The notes beneath the pieces were generated by a model, which had not been told where the DNA came from, ran no database searches, and saw only the letters and a program-made list of their open reading frames with translations. DNA of 64,000 nt from Actinomycetota bacterium (GTDB lineage Bacteria > Actinomycetota > Acidimicrobiia > Spongiisociales > UBA4744), in contig JAADGS010000073.1 of the NCBI GenBank assembly GCA_013152275.1, forward strand, positions 20,780 through 84,779. The letters run 5' to 3'. Each line of letters begins with the position of its first letter. Positions within the stretch are counted from its first letter, which is position 1. The translations under genes and the position numbers were made by a program. Positions 33,738-41,060 of the stretch are shown one piece after another.

Positions 33738-34229
33738 TCACGGCTCGAGGGCGAGACCCTCCACGATCTGTACGTGGGGCAACCGGGCGAACACCTCGGG
33801 TGAGGTCTTGATCTTCGCCGAGCGGCTCCCCGCGCCAAAGATGGCCCAGTCGAGATCCATGATTCGGGCGTCGACGAAGAGGGGCATCGTCTCGGGCAGC
33901 GCGAACGGTGTCACACCTCCGATCAGCATTCCCGTCAGCTCTTTCGTTGTCTCGGCGGGAGCGAAGCTGAGCTTCTTCACGCCGAGCAAGTCTCGGACCT
34001 TGTGGTTGACATCGAGGCGCGTCGTGGCGAGAACGACACAGGCGGCGTGTACTCCCGCCGGCTTGCGAGATGCGACAACGATGGTGTTGGCGGCCTTCTC
34101 GGGTGGGTAGTCGTAGTGGGCGCAGAAGGCGGCCGTGTCGGCGAGATCGGGGTCGCAGTCGATTATCTCGTAGTCCGTGCAGAGTTCATCGAGATGGGCG
34201 GCGACGGATTGGAGAATTGGGTCGGACAC
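33738..34229 (-). CDS. YbaK/EbsC-type aminoacyl-tRNA deacylase domain protein
   Basis: The 163-residue product has the YbaK fold pattern: KAANTIVVASRKPAGVHAACVVLATTRLDVNHKVRDLLGVKKLSFAPAE, where a conserved Lys sits before the DLLG helix, then GGVTPFALPETMPLFVDARIMD. Members hydrolyse misacylated tRNAs such as Ala- or Cys-tRNA(Pro). The start is GTG 34229, supported by TACGAT ending 6 bases upstream; the longer frame to 34259 would cover that promoter. It sits alone between purM and purH, with no shared role evident. Confidence 0.85.
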   Translation of the reverse strand: MSDPILQSVAAHLDELCTDYEIIDCDPDLADTAAFCAHYDYPPEKAANTIVVASRKPAGVHAACVVLATTRLDVNHKVRDLLGVKKLSFAPAETTKELTGMLIGGVTPFALPETMPLFVDARIMDLDWAIFGAGSRSAKIKTSPEVFARLPHVQIVEGLALEP

Positions 34230-34235
34230 TTGCGC

Positions 34236-34241
34236 ATCGTA
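34236..34241 (-). promoter_or_regulatory. -10 box of leaderless promoter for YbaK-like gene
   Basis: TACGAT on the minus strand is followed by 6 bases and then the GTG at 34229, which fixes that start. Confidence 0.5.
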
Positions 34242-34271
34242 CCCACGAGACGCCCGCACGCCGACCCTTTT

Positions 34272-34326
34272 CCCGTTCTCGTGACGGTTGGTCAGGACTA
34301 TTCCCGTGAAGCGTCACGAGAACGGG
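34272..34326. repeat. Intergenic palindromic repeat, family 2 (copy A)
   Basis: Perfect 15-base arms CCCGTTCTCGTGACG and CGTCACGAGAACGGG enclose 25 bases. The element lies 15 bases beyond the purH stop on the minus strand. A second copy with the same arms is at 61277-61330. It may also act as a terminator for purH. Confidence 0.8.
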
Positions 34327-34341
34327 TGGATGTTGCAGGCC

Positions 34342-35862
34342 CTAGTGTCGGAAGTGCCTCCGCCCGGTGAACATCAGCACGATGCCCCGCTCGTTGGCCG
34401 CATCGATCACTTCCTGGTCGTTCACCGAGCCGCCCGTCTCCACGATTGCGACGACTCCTGCATCCGCCAGTGTGTCGAGGCCATCTCGAAACGGGATGAG
34501 GGCCTCGCTGGCGGCGACGGCACCCGAAAGCCGATCGCCGGCCTGATCGACCGCCCGCTTGGCGGCCCCGACGCGGCTCTGATCGCCGACACCGATGCCG
34601 ACGGCTGCATCGTCTTGCACGATCACGATGCTGTTCGATTTGCAGTGTGCTCCGACCGTCCAGGCAAGTCGGAGCTGGCCGATCTGCTCGGGAGTGGGCC
34701 GGGTCACCGAGACGGTCGTCCACTCACCGATCTCCTGGCGGTCCGCGTCCTGGACGAGCGCTCCACCACCGATCATTCTCACGTCGAGCACCGGTTGTTC
34801 GGGAGGACGGGCGATCAGGACGCGCAGGTTCTTCTTCTTGGTCAGGATTGCCGCCGCCTCGTCGGTGATGGCCGGGCAGATGACGACTTCGAGGAACATC
34901 TTGGCCATCTCCGATGCCGTGTCGCCGTCGAGGGCCTCGTTGACCGCTACGACACCGCCGAACGCCGAGAGCGGGTCGCAATCTCTGGCAGCGACAAACG
35001 CCTCGTAGGCGGAGGAGCGTTGCGCGACGCCACACGGGTTCAGATGTTTGACGACCACACATCCTGGATGGTCGATCCGGTTGACCAGGCGCCACGTCGA
35101 CTCGGCGTCGGCGTAGTTGTTGAACGACAGATCCTTGCCTTGGAGTTGGTGCGCGTCGAAGACCCAGCCCCCTGCTCCTGCCTGTCGGTACAGTGCGGCT
35201 CGTTGGTGGGGATTCTCACCGTACCGGAGCGGCTTCACCCGGTCGAGGGCGAGGAGCAGGTGCTCGCCCATGCCCTCTCCGTTCAACCAGGCGTGAATGA
35301 GTGCGTCGTACCTGCCGGTGTGGGCGAAGGCCTCCGTGGCCAGACGGCGTCGCTCGGCACTCGTGGTGCCCCCTCGGGCCACGGATTCGATGATGAACTC
35401 GTAGTCGGACGGGTCTGTAACCACCGCCACACGGCCATGGTTCTTTGCCGCGGCGCGGATCATCGCAGGTCCCCCGATGTCGATGTTCTCGATGATCTCG
35501 TGCTCGCCCTTGCCCGATGCGACGGTTTCGGCGAACGGATACAGGTTGGCCACGAGCAGGTCGATCGGCACGATGTCTGCGGTTTCCAGGTCGTGCAGGT
35601 GGTCGGGGTTGTTCGTGTCTGCGAGCAGCGCCCCATGGATCTTCGGATGCAGCGTCTTGACACGTCCATCGAGCATCTCCGGCGATCCGGTCAGCTCAGA
35701 GACCGCCATGGCGGGGACCCCGAGTTCGGTCAGCGCTCTACGGGTGCCCCCGGAGGCGACGACCTGCACCCCCGCCTCGACGAGAGCAGAGCCAAGCCGG
35801 TCGAGACCCGTCTTGTCCGAGACCGAGATCAGAGCTCTGCGGATGGGAATACGTTCGGTCAT
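34342..35862 (-). CDS. purH: Bifunctional AICAR formyltransferase/IMP cyclohydrolase
   Basis: PurH carries out the last two steps to IMP. The 506-residue protein has the N-terminal cyclohydrolase domain (RALISVSDKTGLDRLG, GGTRRALTELG, DGRVKTLHPKIHGALL, NLYPF, ENIDIGGPAMIRAAAKNH). The C-terminal transformylase domain has RYGENPHQRAALY, VKHLNPCGVAQ, CDPLSAFGGVVAVN and TVGAHCKSNSIV. ATG 35862 overlaps the purN stop (ATGA); the longer open frame upstream is purN in another frame. Confidence 0.96.
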   Translation of the reverse strand: MTERIPIRRALISVSDKTGLDRLGSALVEAGVQVVASGGTRRALTELGVPAMAVSELTGSPEMLDGRVKTLHPKIHGALLADTNNPDHLHDLETADIVPIDLLVANLYPFAETVASGKGEHEIIENIDIGGPAMIRAAAKNHGRVAVVTDPSDYEFIIESVARGGTTSAERRRLATEAFAHTGRYDALIHAWLNGEGMGEHLLLALDRVKPLRYGENPHQRAALYRQAGAGGWVFDAHQLQGKDLSFNNYADAESTWRLVNRIDHPGCVVVKHLNPCGVAQRSSAYEAFVAARDCDPLSAFGGVVAVNEALDGDTASEMAKMFLEVVICPAITDEAAAILTKKKNLRVLIARPPEQPVLDVRMIGGGALVQDADRQEIGEWTTVSVTRPTPEQIGQLRLAWTVGAHCKSNSIVIVQDDAAVGIGVGDQSRVGAAKRAVDQAGDRLSGAVAASEALIPFRDGLDTLADAGVVAIVETGGSVNDQEVIDAANERGIVLMFTGRRHFRH

Positions 35863-36458
35863 GACCAGGTCACCTCGTTGTTGCTGACAGTGATACGTCC
35901 GGCGGCCAGTGCGTCGACGACCGCCGGATAGAGATCGTGCTCCTGGATCTGGATCCTCGCGTGGAGACGGGCCACATCGTCTCCAGGCAGCACCGGAACG
36001 GTGCGCTGGGCGATGATCGGGCCCGCGTCGACGTCCTCGACGACGAAATGGACGGTCACACCGGTCGTTTCGACTCCGGCCGCAAGTGCCGTTTCCACCG
36101 CATGTGCGCCAGGAAACGCCGGGAGCAGCGAAGGGTGGATGTTGACGATGCGGTTCGGGAAACGGCTGATCGCAATCGGCGCAAGGACTCGCATGAACCC
36201 GGCGAGGATCACCCACTCACAGCCGTGCTCGTCGATGACGTCGCACACCGCAGTCGTGAACGACCGCCGGTTCGGGAAGTCGTTCCACGGGAGCAGCACC
36301 GTCGGGACGCCGTGCTCCTCGGCCCATCGGAGCCCTGTCGCCTCTCGATCTGCGATCACGACCGCAACGCGGTATGTGCTGGTGTGCTGGTTTTCGAGGA
36401 GTCTTTGCAGGTTCGATCCGCTGCCTGAGATCAGCACGGCGATGGGCACGGACGGCAC
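35859..36458 (-). CDS. purN: GAR transformylase (10-formyl-THF dependent)
   Basis: PurN formylates GAR with 10-formyl-THF. The 199-residue protein has IAVLISGSGSNLQRLLE at the start, FMRVLAP, the catalytic Asn and His in NIHPSLLPAFPG, and the catalytic Asp region in VHFVVEDVDAGPI. I use the GTG at 36458, giving a 5-residue lead into IAVLISGSGSN, because TATGCT ends 7 bases upstream, a leaderless layout like others here. ATG 36470 is the alternative. It forms a two-gene operon with purH. Confidence 0.93.
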   Translation of the reverse strand: MPSVPIAVLISGSGSNLQRLLENQHTSTYRVAVVIADREATGLRWAEEHGVPTVLLPWNDFPNRRSFTTAVCDVIDEHGCEWVILAGFMRVLAPIAISRFPNRIVNIHPSLLPAFPGAHAVETALAAGVETTGVTVHFVVEDVDAGPIIAQRTVPVLPGDDVARLHARIQIQEHDLYPAVVDALAAGRITVSNNEVTWS

Positions 36459-36465
36459 GGACGGC

Positions 36466-36471
36466 AGCATA
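36466..36471 (-). promoter_or_regulatory. -10 box of the purNH operon (leaderless)
   Basis: TATGCT on the minus strand precedes the GTG at 36458 by 7 bases. The same hexamer serves purD at 25596. Confidence 0.45.
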
Positions 36472-36600
36472 GTGCTCCGGCACGGTGACCTGGCGTGAGC
36501 GAAGGGCGCCTGCTTCATCGATGCGCGGCGAAGGAAAGGGGGACACCGAAGAGGAATCGACGGGACGGGGCCGATCCGGCGACCCGGTCTCAGGGTCGAT

Positions 36601-36606
36601 TACCCT
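36601..36606 (+). promoter_or_regulatory. Candidate leaderless -10 box for the first enoyl-CoA hydratase
   Basis: TACCCT (TANNNT class) ends 7 bases before the ATG at 36614, and no ribosome site is visible. The hexamer is weak. Confidence 0.35.
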
Positions 36607-36613
36607 GCGATCC

Positions 36614-37396
36614 ATGGCCGGATTCCTCACCCTCACAGATACAGACGCCGTCAGGACGCTCACGATGTCCAACCCGGGACGCAAGAACGCCGTCCCTGCG
36701 ACTGCGTGGAGCCTGCTCACGGAAGCGTTCGAGGCGTTCGAGGCCTCCGATCGGCGCGTACTGATCCTGAAGGGGGCGCACGGAGATTTCTGTGCGGGTG
36801 CCGACATGAACAAGCCGACGTTGGACACAACGCCGAGTGCCGCAGACAACGCCGCGCGCATGCGCGTCATCAGCAGGGCGGTGACCGCCCTCCACCGGAT
36901 CACCAAACCGACGATCGCGGCGGTCGACGGTGTCGCCGTGGGGGCGGGCATGAACATGGCGATCGGGTGCGACATCGCCATAGCCACGGAACGGGCGCGG
37001 TTCTCGGAGATCTTCGTCAAGCGTGGCCTGACGTTGGATTTCGGTGGAACATGGCTGCTGCCACGCCTCGTGGGTCTTGCACGAGCTCGAGAACTGGCGC
37101 TCACCGGGCGCATCGTCCACGCGCGTGAGGCGCTCGACCTCGGACTCGTGGCCTCCGTCGTGGCGGTCGAGCATCTCGATGAGACGGTCGATGAGCTTGC
37201 AGCCGAGCTGGCGAAGGGTGCGCCGCTGGCGCAGGCGTTCATCAAGCGAGCGCTCGACCGGTCATCGTCGATGACGTTCGAGCAGACGCTCGCGTTCGAG
37301 GAGCACGCCCAGGCGATCCTGCTGGGTTCCGAAGATCTCGAAGAGGGCGCCGCTGCCTTCATCGCCAAACGCGAGCCGCGCTTCCGAGGCCGCTGA
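36614..37396 (+). CDS. Enoyl-CoA hydratase/isomerase family protein
   Basis: This 260-residue crotonase-fold protein has the oxyanion-hole stretches GDFCAGADMN and GVAVGAGMNMAIGCD. It has LDFGGTWLLPRLVG where classical hydratases have the second catalytic Glu; an Asp is placed as in isomerase-like members (PaaG type), so a double-bond isomerase or a hydratase of an unusual enoyl-CoA is possible. It stands just upstream of the carboxylase/AtuA genes and would suit the hydration step of that pathway (the role AtuE has in Pseudomonas), which is inference from position. Confidence 0.82.
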   Translation: MAGFLTLTDTDAVRTLTMSNPGRKNAVPATAWSLLTEAFEAFEASDRRVLILKGAHGDFCAGADMNKPTLDTTPSAADNAARMRVISRAVTALHRITKPTIAAVDGVAVGAGMNMAIGCDIAIATERARFSEIFVKRGLTLDFGGTWLLPRLVGLARARELALTGRIVHAREALDLGLVASVVAVEHLDETVDELAAELAKGAPLAQAFIKRALDRSSSMTFEQTLAFEEHAQAILLGSEDLEEGAAAFIAKREPRFRGR

Positions 37397-37480
37397 AGCG
37401 CACAGCGCGACGTGACGACGGTGCCTCGTGCCGCGTCCGGACACATCGGAGAGGTTTGAGCCTCGTCACCTCCGAACGGT

Positions 37481-37502
37481 ACCGAGCGAGCGCCCGCTCG
37501 GT
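37481..37502. promoter_or_regulatory. Candidate TetR-family operator 1
   Basis: Perfect 8-base arms ACCGAGCG and CGCTCGGT flank the spacer AGCGCC. The site ends 4 bases before the TACGAT -10 box and covers the -35 position of the carboxylase promoter, where a repressor would block transcription. The same arrangement recurs at 42831-42852 with spacer AGAGCC. Confidence 0.7.
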
Positions 37503-37506
37503 TAGG

Positions 37507-37512
37507 TACGAT
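37507..37512 (+). promoter_or_regulatory. -10 box of the acyl-CoA carboxylase/atu-like operon (leaderless)
   Basis: TACGAT ends 7 bases before the ATG at 37520, with the inverted repeat immediately upstream. An ATG at 37511 overlaps this box and is therefore unlikely to be the start. Confidence 0.55.
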
Positions 37513-37519
37513 GGTTCCA

Positions 37520-39118
37520 ATGGAGATGATCCGGTCCACGATCGACCCCCGGTCGGCGGAGTTCTCGGCCTACCGCGCCGCGATGCTCGAAGCCACCGAG
37601 ATGGTCGCCGCCGAGCACCGCAAGGTCCTCACCATCGGTGGAGAGCGATACATCGAACGGCACCGCGCCAGAGGCAAGCTGCTGGTGCGTGAGCGGATCG
37701 ACCGGATCATCGACCCCGACACTCCTTTCCTCGAGCTGATGCCGCTCGCCGGGTGGGGCGGCAACGACCCTCTCGGCGCATCCAGCGTGGCGGGGATCGG
37801 GATCGTCTCCGGTGTCGAGACCCTCATCACCGGTTCCGATCTGACCGTGAAGGGAGGGACGGCGACCGCCACCGGTGTCCGCAAGGCTCTCCGGGCCCAA
37901 GAGATAGCGTTGCGCAACCGGTTGCCGTATCTCCAGATGGTCGAATCCGGCGGGGCGGCACTCGACCAGCAGGCAGAGGTCTTCGTCCCCGGCGGCGCCA
38001 CGTTCAAGAACTACACGCGGCTGTCCGCAGCCGGCATCCCCGTCATCTCGCTCGTCTTCGGATCCTCCACCGCGGGAGGCGCCTACCAGCCGGGGATGAG
38101 CGACTACGTGGTGATGGTGAAGAACCAGGCGGAGGTCTACCTTGGCGGTCCGCCGCTGGTCAAGATGGCAATCGACGAAGATGCCGACCCCGAGGCCCTC
38201 GGCGGGGCAGAGATGCATTCGCGCATCTCGGGGCTCTCCGATTACCTGGCGGTCGACGAGATGGACGCCCTCCGTATCGGACGCGGCATCATGGCGCACC
38301 TCAACTGGCGGAAGCTCGGACCCGGTCCGTCCCTGCCGCCGGACCCTCCCGTCTACGACACCGACGAACTCCTGGGCATCGTTCCCGATGACCTTCGCGT
38401 CCCGTTCGACATGCGCGAGATCCTCGCGCGCATCCTCGACGGGAGCCGTCTCGAGGAGTTCAAGCCGCTCTACGGAACGCAGCTCGTCGCCGGCTGGGGA
38501 TCGATCTGGGGATACCCGATCGGCGTTCTCGCCAACAACGGAATCCTCTTCTCCCAGGAATCCCAGAAGGGAACCCAATTCATCCAGCTGTGCAACCAGA
38601 TCGACACGCCGATCGTGTTCCTACAGAACATCACCGGGTTCATGGTCGGAACCACCTACGAACAGGGCGGCATCATCAAGCACGGCTCGCAGCTCATCAA
38701 CGCCGTCTCCAACAGCACCGTACCCCACTTCACCCTGATGATCGGCGCCTCGTACGGGGCGGGGAACTACGCCATGGCGGGAAGGGCGTACGATCCACGG
38801 TTCGTGTTCACGTGGCCGTCGCACCGGATCGGCGTGATGGGAGGAAAGCAGCTCGCAGGCGTTCTCGACATCGTTGCCCGATCTTCGGCTGCCTCCAGGG
38901 GCGAGGAGGTCGACGAGGAGAACCTGGAGCAGCGCAAGCAGTTCCTCGAGATGAAGATGGACCATGAGTCGCAGGCTCTGTACGCAACCGGCAGGATCTG
39001 GGACGACGGCATCGTCGACCCGCGTGCATCCAGGACGGTGCTCGGGATCGCCATCTCCGCGGCCCACAATCAGGTCATCGAGGGGGTCAAGGGGGGCTGG
39101 GGAGTGTTCCGGATGTGA
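37520..39118 (+). CDS. Acyl-CoA carboxylase carboxyltransferase (beta) subunit, MCC/geranyl-CoA type
   Basis: The 532-residue protein transfers carboxyl from biotin to an acyl-CoA. It has the two crotonase-like halves of the carboxyltransferase. Visible blocks are ARGKLLVRERIDRIIDP, MVESGGAALDQQAEVF, FGSSTAGGAYQPGMSDY, the QNITGFMVGTTYEQGGIIKHG block, and MIGASYGAGNYAMAGRAYDP. This form belongs with methylcrotonyl-CoA and geranyl-CoA carboxylases rather than propionyl/acetyl-CoA enzymes. With AtuA two genes later, an AtuC-like role is suggested; substrate cannot be told by eye. ATG 37520 is preferred over 37511 from the promoter geometry. It overlaps the alpha subunit gene by one base. Confidence 0.9.
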   Translation: MEMIRSTIDPRSAEFSAYRAAMLEATEMVAAEHRKVLTIGGERYIERHRARGKLLVRERIDRIIDPDTPFLELMPLAGWGGNDPLGASSVAGIGIVSGVETLITGSDLTVKGGTATATGVRKALRAQEIALRNRLPYLQMVESGGAALDQQAEVFVPGGATFKNYTRLSAAGIPVISLVFGSSTAGGAYQPGMSDYVVMVKNQAEVYLGGPPLVKMAIDEDADPEALGGAEMHSRISGLSDYLAVDEMDALRIGRGIMAHLNWRKLGPGPSLPPDPPVYDTDELLGIVPDDLRVPFDMREILARILDGSRLEEFKPLYGTQLVAGWGSIWGYPIGVLANNGILFSQESQKGTQFIQLCNQIDTPIVFLQNITGFMVGTTYEQGGIIKHGSQLINAVSNSTVPHFTLMIGASYGAGNYAMAGRAYDPRFVFTWPSHRIGVMGGKQLAGVLDIVARSSAASRGEEVDEENLEQRKQFLEMKMDHESQALYATGRIWDDGIVDPRASRTVLGIAISAAHNQVIEGVKGGWGVFRM

Positions 39119-41058
39119 TGATGCGCACCCTCCTCATCGCCAATCGGGGCGAGATCGTCGCCCGCATCGCCCGCACCGCACGACGGCTGGGGATCATCCC
39201 GGTCGGCGTCTACTCCGATCCGGATCGGGACTCGCCGGCGCCGGCCCACCTCGACGCCGCAGTCCATCTGCCCGGCGCGACCGCAGCGGACACCTACCTC
39301 GACGGTCCCGCTCTCATCGACGCGGCGCGCCGTCTCGGCGCAGACGCCATCCACCCCGGGTTCGGATTCCTCGCCGAGAGCGCCGCGTTCGCTTCCTCTG
39401 TGCTCGATGCCGGGCTCATCTGGGTGGGCCCATCTCCACGATCGATCTCTGCCATGGGCGACAAGCTCGAGGCCACCAGGTGCGCCGCAGACGCAGGCGT
39501 CCCCGTGCTGCCTTCGATTCGCCTCGACGATGCCTTCGATCTCACTCGGGTGAACACCGAGATCGGCTTCCCGGCCCTTGTGAAGGCGGCGGCGGGGGGC
39601 GGAGGCAAGGGCATGCGACGCGTCGAGTGTGTCGAGGAACTCGAAGCAGCGATCGCCGCCGCCGGCGGTGAGGCGCTGAGGAACTTCGGTGACGGCACCC
39701 TCTACCTGGAGCGGCTTGTCAGCCCGGCGCGACACGTGGAGGTACAAGTCTTCGGTGACCGTCACGGTCACGTCATCCATCTCTTCGAGCGGGAGTGCTC
39801 GATCCAGCGGCGCCACCAGAAGATCATCGAGGAGGCGCCGGCCCCCGGGCTGGATGGCGCGCTGCGCGACTCCCTCCTCTCCGCCGCCGTGTCCTTGGCC
39901 GAATCCCTCGACTACGAGAACGCGGGAACCGTCGAGTTCGTCGTCGGCGGAGGCGGCTTCGCGTTCATCGAGATGAACACGAGGCTTCAGGTGGAGCATC
40001 CCGTCACCGAGGAGATCACCGGACTCGACCTGGTGGAATGGCAGCTGCGCGTGGCCCGCGGCGAACCTCTCCCTGCCACCCAGGACCAGGTGCGTCACCG
40101 GGGACACGCCATCGAGGCCCGCCTCTACGCAGAGGATCCCGCCACCGGGTGGGCACCGGGAGCGGGTCGCATGGTCCGGTACCGGCGTGGGCCGGGCCTC
40201 GCCCGGTACGAGGAGTCACTGCGCTCCGGCACGGTGATCTCTCCGTACTACGACCCGATGATCGCCAAGGTGATCTCACACCGTGCCACACGATCCGACG
40301 CCGCTGCGGTTCTCGCCTCGGAGTTGGAGGCCATGCACCTGCACGGTCCCGTGACCAACCGCGATTTCCTCGTCGCCACGCTGCGTCATTCCGCCTTCCT
40401 CGAAGGATCCACGACCACCGACTTCATCGAGAACCACCCCGGTCTGCTCGATGCCGGGCCCGATGACGCCACCCGCACGATCCATCTTGCCGCTGCCCTC
40501 TGGGCCCGCATCCTGAGCAACCGCGACGGTGACCGGCACTGGGGTCTCGCCCCGGCCCACTGGCGCAATGTCGCGGCAGAGCGACCCTTCATCATCATCG
40601 ACGGACGTCGTGTCGAGTACGTCGTGCAGGAGGACCGCCTCGTCATGGCGATCGACGGTGCACAAGATCTCGAGGCCACGATTCGCGACGGCGGCGTCAC
40701 CGTCGTCGAGATCGACGGTGTGTCCACGCCATGCGTGGTTCACCTCGAAGGGGAGAACCTCTGGGTCAACTCGCCCCGAGGCCAGTCACTCTTCGTCGAA
40801 CAACCTCGCTTCGAGGCGCACGACCCGACGTTCGTCGCCGGGGGACCGATGTCCCCGATCCCGGGAACGGTCACGGCGGTCCTGGTGTCGGTGGGCGACG
40901 AGGTCGACGAACACAGCGACCTGGTGATGATCGAAGCCATGAAAATGGAGCACCGCATCCGTGCTCGCGGTCCTGCGGTCGTGGTCGAGGTACTGGTCGC
41001 TCCCGGCGATCAGGTCGACGCGGGGACGCTCCTGGTCCGTCTCGAGGAGAAGGAGTGA
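39118..41058 (+). CDS. Biotin-dependent acyl-CoA carboxylase alpha subunit
   Basis: The 646-residue protein carries a biotin carboxylase N-terminal part and a C-terminal biotin carrier domain. ATP-grasp motifs are KAAAGGGGKGMRRVE and FIEMNTRLQVEHPVTEEITG; FERECSIQRRHQKIIEEAP is the usual carboxylase signature. The biotin-accepting Lys (about residue 609) is in IEAMKMEH. Its partner is the beta subunit encoded just upstream, with TGATG overlap. In the Atu scheme it corresponds to AtuF. A GTG at 39115 and a second ATG at 39121 are equally possible starts. Confidence 0.92.
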   Translation: MMRTLLIANRGEIVARIARTARRLGIIPVGVYSDPDRDSPAPAHLDAAVHLPGATAADTYLDGPALIDAARRLGADAIHPGFGFLAESAAFASSVLDAGLIWVGPSPRSISAMGDKLEATRCAADAGVPVLPSIRLDDAFDLTRVNTEIGFPALVKAAAGGGGKGMRRVECVEELEAAIAAAGGEALRNFGDGTLYLERLVSPARHVEVQVFGDRHGHVIHLFERECSIQRRHQKIIEEAPAPGLDGALRDSLLSAAVSLAESLDYENAGTVEFVVGGGGFAFIEMNTRLQVEHPVTEEITGLDLVEWQLRVARGEPLPATQDQVRHRGHAIEARLYAEDPATGWAPGAGRMVRYRRGPGLARYEESLRSGTVISPYYDPMIAKVISHRATRSDAAAVLASELEAMHLHGPVTNRDFLVATLRHSAFLEGSTTTDFIENHPGLLDAGPDDATRTIHLAAALWARILSNRDGDRHWGLAPAHWRNVAAERPFIIIDGRRVEYVVQEDRLVMAIDGAQDLEATIRDGGVTVVEIDGVSTPCVVHLEGENLWVNSPRGQSLFVEQPRFEAHDPTFVAGGPMSPIPGTVTAVLVSVGDEVDEHSDLVMIEAMKMEHRIRARGPAVVVEVLVAPGDQVDAGTLLVRLEEKE

Positions 41059-41060
41059 GC

